From NCBI GenBank assembly GCA_033439295.1, contig JAVTLE010000013.1, forward strand, positions 2,046,001 to 2,110,000: a stretch of DNA of 64,000 nt, read 5' to 3'. Both the position numbers and the translations under genes were made by a program. Under the pieces are notes generated by a model that searched no databases, was not told where the DNA came from, and saw nothing but the letters and a program-made list of their open reading frames with translations. Positions 52,931-64,000 of this stretch are shown one piece after another (positions within the stretch are counted from its first letter, which is position 1; each line of letters opens with the position of its first letter). This stretch comes from Deuterostichococcus epilithicus. Lineage: Eukaryota > Chlorophyta > Trebouxiophyceae > Prasiolales > Stichococcaceae.

Positions 52931-53338
52931 CTGACGGTTGCGCAGGACTTGTTCGACAGGCGACTGTCACCGGCGCTCCAGTCTTTCCGTCCGGCTGGCA
53001 ATGCGTTCGAACTGTGCCTGCAGGAAGCCGTCAGTTCCCGCATGCTCGAGGGCCTGGCGCAGCCCGATCGTCCCGCCAAGCGGCCCCGGCTTGAGCCGGC
53101 CTTTGGGGGTGTGCCGCCGGACCTGACTTGGCCAGGCTGGCTCGAGGTGGCGCAGAGGCTGGGGCTGAATAGCGATCACGGGCCAGCCTTCGTGCGCGCT
53201 GCGACGCGGTTGCACCATGAGCAGCGCAAGGTCTTTGCAATGCCGCCCTCCGAGCGGCCGGCAGCGCCGCCGAGCGTGGCCGTGCAGCTGCAGCAGCTGA
53301 GCGCAACGCTGCGTTTGGCACAGGCGAGCGGGCTTTGA
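52931..53338 (+). CDS. Unrecognised ORF, probable last exon
   Basis: An open segment follows a good acceptor (AAGTGCAG/CTG at 52931) and ends with TGA at 53336-53338. It reads LTVAQDLFDRRLSPALQSF, LCLQEAVSSRMLEGL, PPDLTWPGWLEVAQRLGL, FVRAATRLHHEQRKVFAMPP and VAVQLQQLSATLRLAQASGL. Codon use and helix-like composition look real, but I recognise no family. Upstream exons in 52600-52930 are likely (for example GSVLALRGTNSQIVATVRDQ) but unproven. It is on the same strand as the HP1-like gene, just upstream. Confidence 0.45.
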   Translation: MTVAQDLFDRRLSPALQSFRPAGNAFELCLQEAVSSRMLEGLAQPDRPAKRPRLEPAFGGVPPDLTWPGWLEVAQRLGLNSDHGPAFVRAATRLHHEQRKVFAMPPSERPAAPPSVAVQLQQLSATLRLAQASGL

Positions 53339-53461
53339 AAGCTGCCACGGCATGTTGCTAGCTTTCCCGTCATCCTCCATTGGGCTGCCGGACTTTCACG
53401 CCATGTCGGAGTGTAAGGATTGGATCGCTTGTTCTGAATCCAACAAGCCCGCTGCTCGCAG

Positions 53462-56400
53462 GTGGACGTAGTACAGGCGGGCGGCGGCGCCGCCAGCCAG
53501 CCTGCTCAGCAGTCTGCCCAAGGCCGCACGCAGAAGCAGCAGTCGGATTTGTCGACGTTGTCGCGCTTGACGCAGCCGCTGCCGGCGCCGCGGGACGACA
53601 CCCCCACTGCGACCCAGCTGCTGGGGTCCCAGGCTGATGCAGTGGTGCGCACGTCTCTGTCACCGTTGAAAGGCTACAACATGCATTGCAGCGTGCAGCA
53701 CCGGTGCCCACACTGCGCTGGACGATCAAGCCTGCACTCGACAAAGGGCCAGACAGCACTCCCACGACGAAGGCTGCCATGGCACAGTGTTCTGAAGTGG
53801 GTAGTTTTCCTGCCAGCAGGTGGTCCTTGAGCAGCCAAAGGCCATCATCATCGGCAAGGACCGGGTGGCCGCGGGCAAGCGCGGCAAGGAGGTGCAATAC
53901 CTGCTGCAGTTCGAGGGCTACCCCCAGGAAGACGCCGAGTGGGTGCCGCTGCGCACGATCAGGTGCGCAATGAAGGTGATGCCTGCATAGTCAAGCGACA
54001 TACAAGCACTCGAGTGGAAGTGCCTGTAGGGTGCGCTGGACGGTTGCCCGCCCTGCCCATGCGCAGGGATCTGTGCTTAGCGGCTCTTGTAGCAGTCCTC
54101 TTCCTCTCTTCTGGCGCCCATGCACGCTAAGGGAGCGCTGCGCACACTGTTTCGCAAGGACACAGCTTGCACATGCTGCGTCCACCGCCTGCTGTCCTCA
54201 AGCCTTGCATCGTTAACAATCAGTCACACTGACGACCGTCCATCGCGCTGTCAACCCCCAACCAGGCGGGACTACCCTGGCGGCGAGGCGCTGATTGCAG
54301 AGTACGAGAAGGCATGGGCGGAGGGCGAGCTGGACGAGTCGCAGCAGCAGTCGCAGCAGCAGCACCCCGGCACGGCCGCCCGCATTGACGAGCAGCCGCC
54401 GCCGGCGCCCCCGGTGCCGCAGCAGCCACCGCCGCAGGCGCCCGCCCCGCTGCCACAGAAGCGGCAGTCGCCGCAGCTGCCGCCGCTGCCGTCGCCGCAG
54501 CAGCTGCGTGCCAGCGGGCCTGCTGTGGAGGCGCCACGGCAGGCGGCGACGAGGCCCTCGCGGGACCCGCGGCTGCCGCGCAATGCGGCGGCGCACGGCG
54601 GTGCACCGGAGGTGAACCCTTCCTCGCTGCAGCCGCAGCCGCAGCCGCAACCGCAGCCGCAGCTGCAGCGTGAGGACGCAAACGGCGGAGGAGCGGCAGC
54701 GTCACTCAGCGACGACGGCGGGGGCCTCGAGCTGCCTGATGAGGACTTGCCCAAGGGGGCGGCGGGGCAGTTGCAGGTGCTGCCTGGTGAGTCTCTGTGG
54801 CTGTGCGGCGGCACGGAGCAGCAGGTCGTGCCGCAGGGAGCGCCGCTACCCTTCGTGCCCTTCACACAGGTGCAGCAGAATCTCAAGGTTGCAGACGTGC
54901 TCCGGGCAGACCCCTGTTTCCATGCCTGGACTGCATCTCGGTGTCTGTGGCCGATGCACTCTGTTTTGCCCTCTGTTCGGGACAATCCCCTCGATTACAG
55001 ACAACACGTTGCATGCAGGCCTCGCAGCCTGGCAGGGCCGGAGTCGCCTTGCATCGCCAGCCGTTGATGCAGGTGGGCGATGTACCGGCCGGTGCAGCTG
55101 CGGGTAGCGCAGCCACTGAAGCGCAGCCTGTGCAGCAGCAGGCCGGGGGCGCGGCGGAGCATCAGATGCCACCCGCTCAGCCCACACCCCGTGCAGAGCA
55201 CCAGGCGCGGCAAGCGACCCCGCCTGACTGGCAGCCGAGCCCGCAGGAGCTCCGCGCCGCCAAGTTCGTGCTGAAGGTCGTCCAACGGCAGCGCCAGTCC
55301 TCTCCTGCGCGGGCACCACAGGCCGCACAGCAGCCTCAGACGCAGCCGCCGCCGCCGCCGCCGCAGCAGCAGACGCTGCCGCAGGCGCTGCCGCCTGTGG
55401 CGCAGCAACAGCCTGCAGCAGCGCCTGCCGTGCAGCAGCAGCCGCAGCTGCAGGGGCAGGGACAGGGGCAGGGGCAGGGGCAGGTGGCCGCAGCGCAGCC
55501 AGCAGTGCAGCTATTGCAGCCTCAGGCTCAGCCGCGGCCACAGCCGCACCAGCAGGCAGCCTCACCACCACAGCCACAGCCGCCGCTGCCCGTGCGCAGC
55601 CCAGCAAGGCAGCCGCAGCCGAATGCAACCGCGCTATCCATGCCTTCCACGGTGGACCAGCGTTCTGCACCAGCTCATCTGAGCGGCGCTGTGCCATCAG
55701 TGCAACAGTCAGCACAGCCAGGCCCCTCAGCCGCGGCAGGCAGACAGGACCAGGCAGCTGCAGCAGTCCAGAGACCCACTGCTGCGATGCAGGAGCCACC
55801 GCCACCTCCGCCGCAGCAGCAGCAGCAGCAACCAGTTCCGGCAGCAGCAGTGATTTTACCGACAATGAAAGAGCTAATTGCTAGAGGTAGGTCGGCGCTT
55901 GCCTCAGCGCTGCACAAGTGTGATGATACTGCAAACACCATCAGCTTGCCCATCAGTCTAGAATACTGACCCCTTACAACTGGGGTCCCACACAGGCATG
56001 CGACCACGTAAGGCAGTGACAGAGCTGTGGCGGCTCCGCAAGGCTGCAACCGCAGCTGCATCTGGCGCTGGCAGGTATGCACGTTTCTCACGAGCAATGT
56101 GAAACAACATTGGCAGTTGTATCAACAGCATGCACAGCTTTACAGGTGGCACAAAACTTGGCGCAGGGCAACCCCGGCAGTGCCGCAGCAGGCGGTGCCC
56201 GCGCAGCAGGCCGCCGGTGGTGCGGCCCCGCAGGCACAGCCGGCGCTGCGGGCTACATCACCCAGTTCTAGCGCCGCCACGCAGTCTTCTTCACAGCCCT
56301 TGGCGCCAGACGGCGGCACTAGCTCGGCACCAGCGGCCGGGGGGCAGGCCAGCGGCGCTCCCGCAGCCGAGTCGCCTGCGCAGGCCGCGAAGGAAGGACC

Positions 56401-57008
56401 GCCCGGCGCCGGCGCAGCGGCGGCTGGGGCCGCGGCACAGCAGCTGCCGGCAGCGGCGGGGGACCCCATCTCACTCGACTCAGACGATGGCAGCCAGGAG
56501 GAGGAGACGGATGAAGAAGAGGTGGACCCGGAGCTGTTGGCGCACCTGCAGCCGCGTGAGTGGGCCGGCGCCCGCATCACAGGTGGCTCTTTCAGCCTCA
56601 TGGCGTGGCAGCACACAGCTCGAATGGCCCTTTGCCAAAGCGGCCGCTCGTCACGATCCGTGATGTTGTTCTGTGTCTCTCAACCAACAGGACTGTCCAA
56701 GCCGTGCCCGCAGCGCATTCGCAGCAGCACCTGACGGCGGCATGTGCATCGTGCTCAACCAATGAGCGATGCAGGTAGCGTGCGACAGTGTGCTGGCGCC
56801 CTGATCCTGCAAATGTGTCTGATCGCCTGTTCGTTCCGCAGGTGCTCGGAAGTATGAGGATGGCATGGACATCACCGTGAAGTGGGACGATGGCTACACG
56901 GCGGCGGTGTCAAACGAGGTTCTGAAGGAGAATGCGCACTGCATGCGGAAGCTCCTCGATTTTTATGAGAGCAAGATCAAGGCGGTGTCCCGAGGAAAGA
57001 AAACATAG
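53462..57008 (+). CDS. HP1-like protein: chromodomain, very long Q/P-rich hinge, chromoshadow-like end
   Basis: HP1 proteins read methylated histone H3 through a chromodomain and dimerise through a chromoshadow domain. Exons resolved in phase: 53820-53962, 54266-54776, 55073-55886, 55996-56074, 56146-56555, 56842-57008; more small exons are possible between 54777 and 55072. The chromodomain spans the first two (GKEVQYLLQFEGYPQEDAEW, VPLRTIRRDYPGGEALIAEY). The last exon reads MDITVKWDDGYTAAVSNEVL, then ENAHCMRKLLDFYESKIK, matching the CP..V..FYE end of chromoshadow domains. Between them are about 600 residues rich in Gln, Pro and Ala, with a GQGQGQ run at about 55450-55483 and an acidic patch DSDDGSQEEETDEEEVD. 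The start is unresolved: the ATG at 53402 with a donor at 53413, or the open segment from 53462, are candidates. A divergent non-HP1 chromo protein remains possible. Confidence 0.72.
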
Positions 57009-57347
57009 GCACAGTGTTGGGTGCTGTTTATGTACCTCCCTGTGGAGACTTGTCGAGGTGCAGGAGGCTGACGCTCGACTGTGGTTCGAATCTTCGATTT
57101 CGATTTGGCACGCATTGGTCAGTTGTGATATTGCCGGTGTACTTACATATCGACATCATACAGGCTCACAGGGATATAGATGTCCACCATTCCTAAAGCA
57201 CGTGAAGACTCCTCGTTATTCAAAGGACAGCAGCGTCGGCTGTGTCCTCGGACATTCGAACTTCAAGTCCGTCCTCGCAGTGCTCTCGTGCACGACTGAC
57301 TGGCATTCTGCACCTCTCTGACCGCTGTGGTCTCTGCGGCTGTCAAA
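57009..57347. other. Convergent 3' intergenic region, HP1-like and mS34
   Basis: These are 339 bases between two convergent stop codons. A GGTTCGAATC word at about 57083 resembles a tRNA T-arm, but no cloverleaf forms around it, so no RNA gene is called. Confidence 0.5.
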
Positions 57348-57980
57348 TCACGATGCCACAGTGGCCTCTGCTGCCGGTGGCTCCACGCTGGCTGGCGGCT
57401 TGACGGCAGCCGACGGCAGCCGCTGCCAGCCCACCTTGGGCGATGGGTCCTCAAACAAGCGCCAGACCTTTTTCAGGGTGCCGCGCACACGGGTGGGCTC
57501 CTCGTTCTTGGGGGCGCCCTTCCAGGTGAAGACGCCCCAGGCCTTGCCGTGGTGCCCGTCCTACAGATCAGTCTCTGAGATGACACCGGGGTCCATGGTT
57601 TACAGCATCAGCTACTGGCAATAGTCATGTTGTAGGTCCGCTGCGCACATGCAGATTCATGCGCAATCGCATAAGACAGGCGGAGGTTGCTGCCACGAGG
57701 GAGCCAGGTCATGTTCCTTGTGTTGCTCAGTACGGTGCAAATGGCGCACCACAGTTGGTCGAACAGCTGTGACGGTCCAGTAGCTCTCCGGCGGCCAGGT
57801 CTTGCGCTGCAGCTTCGCTCCCACACCGGTGCCAGGTAGCTTTGTGACGACGTCAAAGACTGCATGCGGCGAAACTGGTTGATTGCTCGTCGCGTGCATG
57901 TCGACGCGCAAATGCGCACGGCGCAGCGCATCCAATGCGCAATGCAAGCAGGACCTCTCAGGTCTGGAAATGCAGGACAT
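57348..57980 (-). CDS. Mitochondrial small-subunit ribosomal protein mS34
   Basis: This is a homologue of MRPS34, a protein added to the mitochondrial small ribosomal subunit. Two exons, 57980-57753 and 57560-57348, join in phase to give 146 residues. The core reads VFDVVTKLPGTGVGAKLQRK, TWPPESYWTVTAVRPT joined to DGHHGKAWGVFTWKG, then EEPTRVRGTLKKVWRLFEDP, the plant/animal mS34 pattern. The N-terminus from ATG 57980 (MSCISRPERSCLH, then RRAHLRVDMHATSN) is basic and could be a mitochondrial targeting peptide. A start at the internal ATG 57900, or an upstream exon joined at an acceptor near 57860, is also possible. It is divergent from RRP12. Confidence 0.85.
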
Positions 57981-58341
57981 GCATATACTTCAAGCCTGAA
58001 TTACTCACAGTTTCGCGCGAGGAGCGCTCTCGATTGCAGCATGAGGCGTCAGGATGTCCTTGCAGCTACGACGTTTTGCACGGGAAGTGCCCTTGCTCTG
58101 CACGTCGCCTGCTGTCCAGGACCTGTACGAGACGGTGTCTGCCGGATTCAGCCTGCCGAAGTGCGGCCTCTGCAGTTTGCCGGAGCTTTTCTTGAGAGTT
58201 AGAGTTTCTCTGTGGTTTTGATGAAGTACTGCAAGGGGGTTGCAAAGTGCCACTGGCGGGACTTCCGTTTGCCGGAAGGAGGCGGCTGCCGAACCCAGGC
58301 TGCCATTCAACTCCTCCGATCGCGCCTCGGATCTTGCCGAC
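57981..58341. promoter_or_regulatory. Divergent upstream region, mS34 and RRP12
   Basis: These 361 bases separate the start codons of two ribosome-related genes. Overlapping open frames here lack family similarity and start with non-ATG codons. It probably carries both promoters. Confidence 0.5.
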
Positions 58342-61300
58342 ATGGAGGCCGCGGCCCTCCATGAGACGGAGCCGGCCTCGTTCGTGGAAAATCTCCGGGC
58401 GAAGCACCTGAATTCCAGGCAGCCCGAAAGCCAGAACATCGTCGCGGTGCTTTCCGCCATCATCGACGTAATCAAATCGCAGAAGCTGCAGCCGACGCCG
58501 GTCTCGGTGTTCGCCGCGGTCGTGTCGTCGCTATCCACAGGCGACGCCCAGGGCAGCCCGCAGGCAAGCGATCCAAGCCGCCACCATCTTGCGTGCTTCG
58601 CCGAAAGGCTTGCTTTGCCTCATTAGAGGACCAAGAGCACTAACTTCCTCCATTTTAAGTTGCTGGACTGCTGTGCAGGCGCCGGCGGCGCTGTGCAGCG
58701 TGCTGTCCGTTGTGCTCGAGCGGCTGCCGGCGGCCTTCCTGCGTTCCAACTTCAGCTCGGCCGCCGCTGTCGTGTGCTCCGTCATCGAGCAGCACCAAGA
58801 GGATGTGAGCAGCTCTCCTCGTCGCTGTGTTGCTGCTCATGCGCAATGCCAAGAGCGCTTGCTGCTGCTATGTAGTGACTGCGGCAGCAGCAGCCGCCGT
58901 GCCAGCAGATGCCCAGATGCCGTTGCAAGGTCTGCCTGGTCAAGGTGTCAAACGTCTCCTTTGCAGGGTGGCGTGCTCAAGCCATCGCTGGCGTGCCTCG
59001 GCAGCGTTCTGGCCGTGGCGGACCCTGGTGACTGGCCCTCGGCAGCACGCCCCTTCTCCCTGCTGCTCGGCTTCAGCATCAGCCCCCGGCCCAAGGTCCG
59101 CAAGCGCGCCCACGACGGCCTGGTGCAGGTGCTGGCCGCGATGCAGCATACCGCGGCCCTGCAGCCAGCCAGCGCAGCGCTCCTGCAGGGTGAGCAGTCG
59201 CGTCCCTGCGTCCCCCCATATTCACGTCGCATGGGCTCGAGGTTGCCTGTCGCTCAGCCCGACCAAAGCCATGCATTCAGCGGAACTTCAAGTCTTCTTG
59301 GCATCTGTTAGTGACAGCATGTCTGCACACTCGCCAGCAACCTCACAGCGTGCCACCTTCACTCCATGCAGTGTGCAGCCGCGTTCTGCCGGGGCCAGAG
59401 GCGGCAGCGCGTGCAGCATCTGGCAGCGCCAAGAAGTCCGAGGCGGAAGTGCTGCTGCATCGCACCGTCAATGACGCCCTGCACCTGTTGACGCTGCTGA
59501 AGATGGTGCGATTCTCCCAAGCTTCCCAGCGTATGTTTGGCGGGTGATCCGCCTCTACCCTGCACCTGTCATGGCATGCGAAAGACTTGCGTTTGCTCGT
59601 TGTTTGAATGGCACTGCGCACAGCACCCACTCTTTGCACATGGCAGTGCATCGCCGCCAAGCAGAAATGCTGAGATCAACAACATTTCCGCCCAGCGCAG
59701 GTGCTGCCGCTGCTGACGGCGCCGGTGGTCACCTCCATCTGCGAGCAGCTGCTGAAGCTGTACCACCTGCACCAGCGCTTCCTCAGCCGATCTGCAACAG
59801 CTGCCCTGTCGGCGGCCCTCGCGGCTCCGGACGTCAGGTGCGCCACCTGTCATGCCTGCATCACGGGCAGTTGGTGCTCCAGCTCACCTGTTCTGTCCTG
59901 CCATTGCACAGCTCTGCTGCCTGGCAGCAATGGCATCGGGAGTCAAGCTACTGCCACACTCGTAGGGATGTTGCACCCTCAAAGAAGCCAACCAGAGGAT
60001 AGTGGCGCAAATTCCACCTGTCCCGAAGAACCTTTTTGGTGTTGCTGCAGGTGGCGGCCGCGGGACCTGGGCGACCTGCTGTCGGCGGTGCTGGGACAGG
60101 AGGGCGCCTGGGACCGAAAGGACGCCGACATCCTGCTGTCCGTCACCCGCCTGCTCGAGGATGGCTTTTCCAGGTGTGCCTTGCAGTGGTCTACTGCTGT
60201 CACATCTTTGGTTGCGGGGCGCTGAGTGGGCTGCCCGCTGCAGCAAGTGAGCGGAATGCAGTCTCACAGCCAGAGCCCAGACACACTGTGGCCACCAGCG
60301 CATGTCAGGATCACCCAGTCGACAATGCAAGTTTGCATGCCATGACAGGCTGCACGAGCTGGATGCGAGCCAGTCGGCGACGCGGCTGGCGCAGGGCGTC
60401 ACAGTGCTGTCCGGCTTCCTGGCGGCGGAGCAGGAGGGCGTGCGCTTTGCCGCCGCCCAGGCCCTGCAGTCCGTCCTGCGCACCTGCCTGGATGCCAAGG
60501 TGCCTACGTCTTTGGATATCTGATGCGCTGACTCCCTGCTCCGTCGGATGCTGCCAGCTGTGCTGATGCCTCCCAGCTCGCTCTTCTTGGCCATGTCCTC
60601 CCAACCTGGCGCCGTGACACGCAGCCTGCCGCTGGCACAATGGTCACAAGCACATTGGTGCTTGAATTTTCCAGTCGAACCAACTTCGTAAGTTCTTGGA
60701 AGGTCATGTAATTGAGAGCGCTGTTCTTGCAGGTGGTCTCTGATGCCATCAGCCGGGCCGCGCTGCCGAGCGCGCGGCCGTCTGCTGGCCAGACAATCGT
60801 GGCCTCCATCACAGCAGCCCTCAGTGCGCGTCACCAGGACTCCTGGACCCACACCATGGCAGGTGTGCACCATTCTATTCCGACTTTGACTTACGGCCTG
60901 CACTCTACACAAAAGGATGCATATCTGTAGGCATTGTCGAGTACATCGGTCTCTGCTGGATCCCTGCATCAGAACCCACGGCTCAGGGATGCAGACTGTC
61001 GTGTGTCGCCAGGCCTGCAAGCCTTGCCAACAGCATCCAGACGCTTTGACAAACACCAATGGCATTTCGTGGGCGCAGTCGCCACGGAGCTGCTTGCAGT
61101 GCTGGGCACATCGGGCGCGCCGCTCGCCGCGCCGCTGCTGGCGCGCCTGGACGAGATCGCCGGCGACGCTGCCGCGGCAGATGACGAGGTGGCGGAAGAC
61201 TTGGCCGAGGCGAGGCGCGCCGCTGAGTCTGCGCTGGGTGCCGCCGTGCGCAGCCTAGGCCCCGAGGCGGTGCTTGACACCCTGCCGCTGCGCCTCGAGG

Positions 61301-64000
61301 AGGTGCGTATCTAGTCAATCTATCAGCCAGAAGACGGTGGGAGTTGTCACGTGGCTGGGTTGAGCGGCGTTCGGGTGCAGTCCGTCTCTGCGGCTGGAAG
61401 TTATGGGACCAGCAGCGTGCTACTGACCTGGCTGCTGTTGCACATGCTCACTGCTAGGTGGCTCGTTTGCAGGGCATCAACGGGTCTGGCAAGGCGCGCA
61501 CCTGGCTGCTGCCGCTGGTGCGGCAGCACACGAGCGGCGCCAGCCTGGGGTACTGGGGCATGCACCTGCTTCCTGCTGCCCGGGCGTGCGGCGGCTTGGC
61601 TGCCGCCGCCGAGAAGGCTGGTCCGATGCACCAGCACAGGGTGAGCACCACCTGTGAGCACCACCTGCGTGCATATTGTGCTGTCTGAAATACTTGCATC
61701 TCAAGCCAGTGTGGCTCAAAGCGCTCGCAACACCACGCGCTCCTTGCATTGCAGCAGAGTGTGCACAGCTGCTCCTGCATCCCTTTCATGTGTGTAGGCT
61801 GAATTGCTTGTTGCACCCGCTGGCGCAGGCGCTGCAGTGCCGGGCGCTGGAGCTGCAGCTGTGGGGGACGCTGCCGTCTTTCTGCTCCTGGGCCTCCGAC
61901 ACCGCCACCGCCCTTCCGTACGTCCTTGAACTAGCTGCTCCATCCCAAACTCCTTCCTTATGCTTGAGTGTGTACAAGAAGGGTTCCAATTATCAACCTT
62001 GGAGCTACTGATGGAGATTGAACAAATGACTGGCCAGGAGATGATGATATAAACTATGTCTTCTTTCCACAGAACGACGTTGTTTCCGTCACACAACCGT
62101 GTTGAAAATTTCGCAACTATCTGATCCTGGCCTGGCACACTCGCTTTGTTGACATGTTGAAACGCGGTGGTGTGGGCGGTGATGATTTTACAACATGCAG
62201 GATTAACCAACGGACACTCAGGACGATGCTTATGTATCTGAGCCCACCACCACTGGTTTAGCACGATTTAGGAAGACGTCAATGACGAAAGAAATGTTGT
62301 TGAGATCTGAGAGAGGCCTTACGGCATGTGAAGATCAAAACACATTGTCACTACCACTGAGACGTCCCTTGCTCTGGTTACCGCACTCAATGTATCTCTG
62401 CCAGCCACTTGTTAACACCACTTGTGATGGACGCAGGGAGCATGTGCCGCAGCTGGGCGCCGCATTCCAGAATCGGGCGGACCTACGGCCGGCCATCTGC
62501 AATGCGCTGCAGACGCTGTGCCTGCAGAACCGTGCCGCGCTCCAGGTGCCATGCTCTCACACACGCTCTCGAGCCATCTGATGCGGGAACACCGAAGCCA
62601 CCTTGGTCGAGTTGCAGTGTTGTTTTATGGCTGCACGACTGCTGCGGCTGCTGCAGTCATCAGCCTGTTTCCAAACATCGTCCTCCTCATCTTTGCGCAG
62701 GCGGCCGGATCCACAGACCTGCTCGGGCCTGGCGAGCCGCCCGGCCAGCCCGCCCATGCAGATGACGCAGAGGACGCCGACACGGGTGCCCCGGTCGTCT
62801 CCAATGTCTCGGCAGGCTACACCGCAGACGTCGCCACGCGGTGAGAGCCTACCTGTTCATCTGTTCAGCTCTCCTCATGCTGCAGTCGCTGCAGCCTGAC
62901 AGCTGTGGTGACGAGCACTCTTTGGTCACTGCAGCGGTCCAGCCGACCCTTGAATGGCGGACTTGCAACAGTGTCGCTACACATCATGCTACCAAAGCCT
63001 AATAAGGGTCGAAACTCCTTTTCTGACGCAGCAATCTCGCTGCCACACGCAGGAATGTCGAGGCATTGCGAGGCTCTGCCATGAGCTGGCTGCCGGTGCT
63101 GTGCGCGTCCTTTGTGTCTGCGGCGCCAGAGGCGCGCGGCCCGCTGGCCGGCGCCATTGCGGCGTACGCCTGCGTGGTGTCACCCGACGTCGTCGCCGGC
63201 TTCTTCCGCACCGCCATGCAGAAGCTCATCAAGGTGCATTGACATTTCGTACACATGTGCACATCTACTTTTGGATACAAGAATGGAGCTAGAGAAAAAC
63301 TGTAAAAGGACGTTGTCCCTGCATCTGAGCAAGGGTCACGTCCTGTGCACGAGGTCAAGAGGAAGTTCCAGGCGCACTCTCAACGCGGTTTCAGTTCAGT
63401 GGAGCCTGAGGTAGCGCCTGGCGGAGAAGCTCTGCTGACACAGCTTCTGCTGACGGGCCACAGCCGAGCGCCCCGAGTGTGAGCACGGCTTGCTCTATGC
63501 TGCAGGTGGTGAACGACGCGGCAGCCCCAGAGGCACCGGCGGACGCTGTGAGGGAGGGCGGCGATACGCCGCCGTCGCGGCGCGGCACCTTTTTGGACCT
63601 GGCGCTGTGCCTGGCGGGGGGCTTGCAGGATGCTGGTCTGTCCACGCTGTTCAAGACCGCCGCCCTGGGCCTGACGGTGGGTTGTCTCGAACTGTCCAGT
63701 GCTAAACTGTCAAGTTGATGCCTGCATGGCGGGTTGCAGTCATATCTGACCTGGCCGTCTCTCTGTGTAGAGACTCCTACAAGCGCACAGCGCACAGGTG
63801 CGCAGCTTTGTGCAGCACCAGAGTGGCAACGGCGAAATCGGAAGCCACGCATGGGATCAGGCGCAATGTCACGACGTCTCGTTTCTGAACGCATCGCACT
63901 GGCTGCGCAGGACAAGGACAATGGTGTGCAGAAGAAGTCGTACAAGGTGGTGGCCTACCTGTGCGAGTCCCGCCCCGAGTTTGTCAAGGCCCACCTGCAG
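58342..64000 (+). CDS. RRP12: RRP12-like ribosome biogenesis/export factor, 5' part
   Basis: RRP12 is a HEAT/ARM-repeat protein that helps process pre-rRNA and export both ribosomal subunits. Sixteen exons in phase: 58342-58563, 58679-58804, 58967-59189, 59372-59505, 59701-59837, 60051-60173, 60349-60499, 60733-60862, 61079-61302, 61473-61640, 61829-61917, 62437-62545, 62701-62840, 63053-63233, 63506-63676, 63911-64000, so 806 residues so far; it runs off the right edge. Signatures are VIKSQKLQPTPVSVFAAVVS, VLKPSLACLGSVLAV, PFSLLLGF, SPRPKVRKRAHDGLVQVL, LLSVTRLLEDGFSR, LQLWGTLPSFCSWASDTA (start of the NUC173 region), and KKSYKVVAYLCESRPEFVK. The ATG at 58342 is chosen because upstream in-frame starts are not ATG. 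Intron 1 uses a GC donor (CAG/GCAAGC). The start of exon 11 is the least certain border. Confidence 0.93.

Noticed and set aside
51939-52934. A 331-codon plus-strand open frame
   Set aside because: It crosses the first intron and first exon of RPL27A in antisense and shows no protein family features; it is long only because the region is GC-rich.
57080-57095. GGTTCGAATC as a tRNA T-arm
   Set aside because: No matching acceptor, D or anticodon stems are found around it on either strand.

Overview
This is nuclear DNA from a eukaryotic green alga. The evidence is GC-rich genes with many short introns ending in TGCAG or GCAG, plant-type gene versions (GlsA/zuotin, CDC5, DEX1, GOT1, plant-type RNA pseudouridine synthase 6), a phylloquinone-pathway enzyme with a PTS2-like start, and a large octotricopeptide-repeat (OPR) protein with a RAP domain, a family expanded in chlorophytes. 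A trebouxiophyte-like alga is my inference, not something the sequence proves. No prokaryotic operons, CRISPR arrays or convincing tRNA/rRNA genes were seen.

I rebuilt gene models by hand by joining exons in phase against remembered family sequences. Left to right: DEX1 5' end (-, 1-965, runs off the left edge); a poorly resolved Gln-rich gene (+, about 2232-3105); GlsA/zuotin DNAJC2 (-, 3396-8584, 13 exons); an unrecognised Gln/Ala/Pro-rich gene (+, 8953-11553); dihydroxynaphthoyl-CoA synthase (-, 11611-14020, 8 exons); GOT1 (+, 14772-15700); TMEM120/TACAN (-, 16008-18810, 12 exons); a coiled-coil gene (+, about 19244-20677); a giant OPR/RAP organellar RNA factor (-, about 20876-29303); CDC5L (-, 30781-36774, 16 exons); Acinus (+, 37455-40481); ubiquitin-like/RPS27A fusion (-, 40777-41851); pseudouridine synthase (+, 42142-44625); a 2.5 kb hairpin-forming satellite (44821-47330); a membrane PAN-cyclophilin (+, 47921-50715); RPL27A (-, 50965-52488); an unrecognised small ORF (+, 52931-53338); an HP1-like chromo/chromoshadow protein with a huge Q/P-rich hinge (+, about 53462-57008); mitoribosomal mS34 (-, 57348-57980); and RRP12 (+, 58342 to beyond the right edge).

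Genes mostly alternate in strand, so many pairs share a short divergent upstream region. Several pairs are functionally close: CDC5L with Acinus (spliceosome NTC and the exon-junction ASAP complex), RPS27A with an RNA pseudouridine synthase, and mS34 with RRP12 (ribosome assembly). The least expected items are the hairpin satellite, a ribosomal-protein-linked ubiquitin that has lost nearly all its chain-forming lysines, frequent GC-AG introns (about 9 of roughly 100 resolved), a duplicated in-frame splice donor in CDC5L, and the HP1-like protein with a hinge of about 600 residues.
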